The notes under the pieces: generated by a model
Seen by the model: the letters and a program-made list of their open reading frames with translations, nothing else
Told to the model about the DNA's origin: nothing
The model's database searches: none
In this document: piece by piece, positions 5,535 through 5,753 of the stretch
Layout: every line of letters begins with the position of its first letter
Numbering within the stretch: position 1 is the first letter of the stretch
Position numbers and translations under genes: made by a program
Assembly (NCBI GenBank): GCA_903832075.1
Contig: CAILAF010000656.1
Coordinates: 1 to 5,753, forward strand
Length of the DNA: 5,753 nucleotides
DNA from: an uncultured Chitinophagaceae bacterium
GTDB lineage: Bacteria; Bacteroidota; Bacteroidia; Chitinophagales; Chitinophagaceae
Direction of reading: 5' to 3'

Positions 5535-5753
5535 ATCAAATCTTGCAATAATTCTTTTATTGGTTGTACCAATGCATCAATATCTCCGGCGCCGGCCATA
5601 ACAACTAATTCCGGTTTTTTATTATTGATAAATTCTTTTAATTCTTCTTTACTTAATATTTTTTTATTTTTAATTATCATATTATTTAAAATCATTTCAC
5701 TGGTTACCCCATTAATCGGCAATTCTCTTGCCGGATAAATTGGTAATAAAATA
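5531..5753 (-). CDS. murC: UDP-N-acetylmuramate--L-alanine ligase MurC, C-terminal end (5' part outside window)
   Basis: MurC adds the first amino acid, L-Ala, to UDP-MurNAc in the cytoplasm using ATP. Only the last 73 full codons lie in the window; the frame enters at the edge (first full codon 5752-5750) and ends with TGA at 5533-5531. The fragment begins ILLPIYPARELPINGVTSE, a stretch typical of the Mur ligase C-terminal domain of MurC, and contains VVMAGAGDIDALVQPIKELL near the end, which matches the usual MurC ending (GAGDI followed by an amphipathic helix). An apparent internal start at TTG (the Leu of ARELPI) is not a real start, because the conserved sequence continues upstream of it. 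The stop overlaps the ftsQ ATG by 4 nt, the standard murC-ftsQ junction in Bacteroidota dcw clusters. Confidence 0.93.
   Translation of the reverse strand, partial: ILLPIYPARELPINGVTSEMILNNMIIKNKKILSKEELKEFINNKKPELVVMAGAGDIDALVQPIKELLQDLI

Noticed and set aside
5531..5722. A separate 63-residue protein starting at TTG 5722
   Set aside because: Conserved MurC sequence (LLPIYPAR) continues upstream in the same frame to the window edge, so the TTG is an internal Leu codon.
1..5753. CRISPR arrays, tRNA/rRNA genes, insertion sequences or phage genes
   Set aside because: None seen: no spaced direct repeats, no transposase-like frame, no tRNA-like cloverleaf, and the sequence is almost filled by core genes.

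Overview
The window is the 3' end of a division and cell-wall (dcw) gene cluster from a member of the Bacteroidota. All genes are on the minus strand, so the biological order runs from high to low coordinates: murC (3' end only) > ftsQ > ftsA > ftsZ > terminator > a separately promoted PfkB-family kinase resembling pseudouridine kinase (3' end beyond the window). The phylum assignment rests on four points: AT-rich sequence, no Shine-Dalgarno motifs before the starts, a promoter of the Bacteroidota TTTG/TAnnTTTG type, and FtsZ/FtsA/MurC sequences typical of the group. The FtsZ wording (an N-terminus beginning MIHFDLPK, a C-terminus ending in INTFLDGKKPD) looks closest to Chitinophagales-like members. 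That finer placement is from memory, not a search.

Layout. 5531-5753 holds the C-terminal end of MurC, the UDP-MurNAc:L-alanine ligase. Its stop overlaps the ftsQ start in an ATGA. 4496-5534 is the ftsQ locus, but its reading frame breaks at a run of eight A (5316-5323), so the membrane anchor and the rest of the protein lie in different frames. 3031-4398 is a complete ftsA with a C-terminal amphipathic helix. 2901-3030 is an intergenic stretch with an AT-rich, 7-nt-periodic imperfect palindrome. 936-2900 is a complete, very long ftsZ (654 codons) with a large Glu-rich linker. 875-906 is a strong minus-strand intrinsic terminator that closes the cluster. 837-869 is a promoter and 1-831 the kinase gene.

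How they work together. MurC makes a cytoplasmic peptidoglycan precursor. FtsZ polymerises into the Z-ring, FtsA tethers it to the membrane, and FtsQ is the bitopic scaffold that links the ring to the periplasmic synthesis machinery. The kinase appears unrelated and probably acts in nucleoside or sugar salvage.

I see no novel multi-gene system. The points worth a second look are the ftsQ frameshift in A8, a matching A8 at the FtsZ core/linker junction, an unusual Ile in the FtsZ T7 loop, the long linker and post-peptide tail of FtsZ, and the heptamer palindrome between ftsA and ftsZ.
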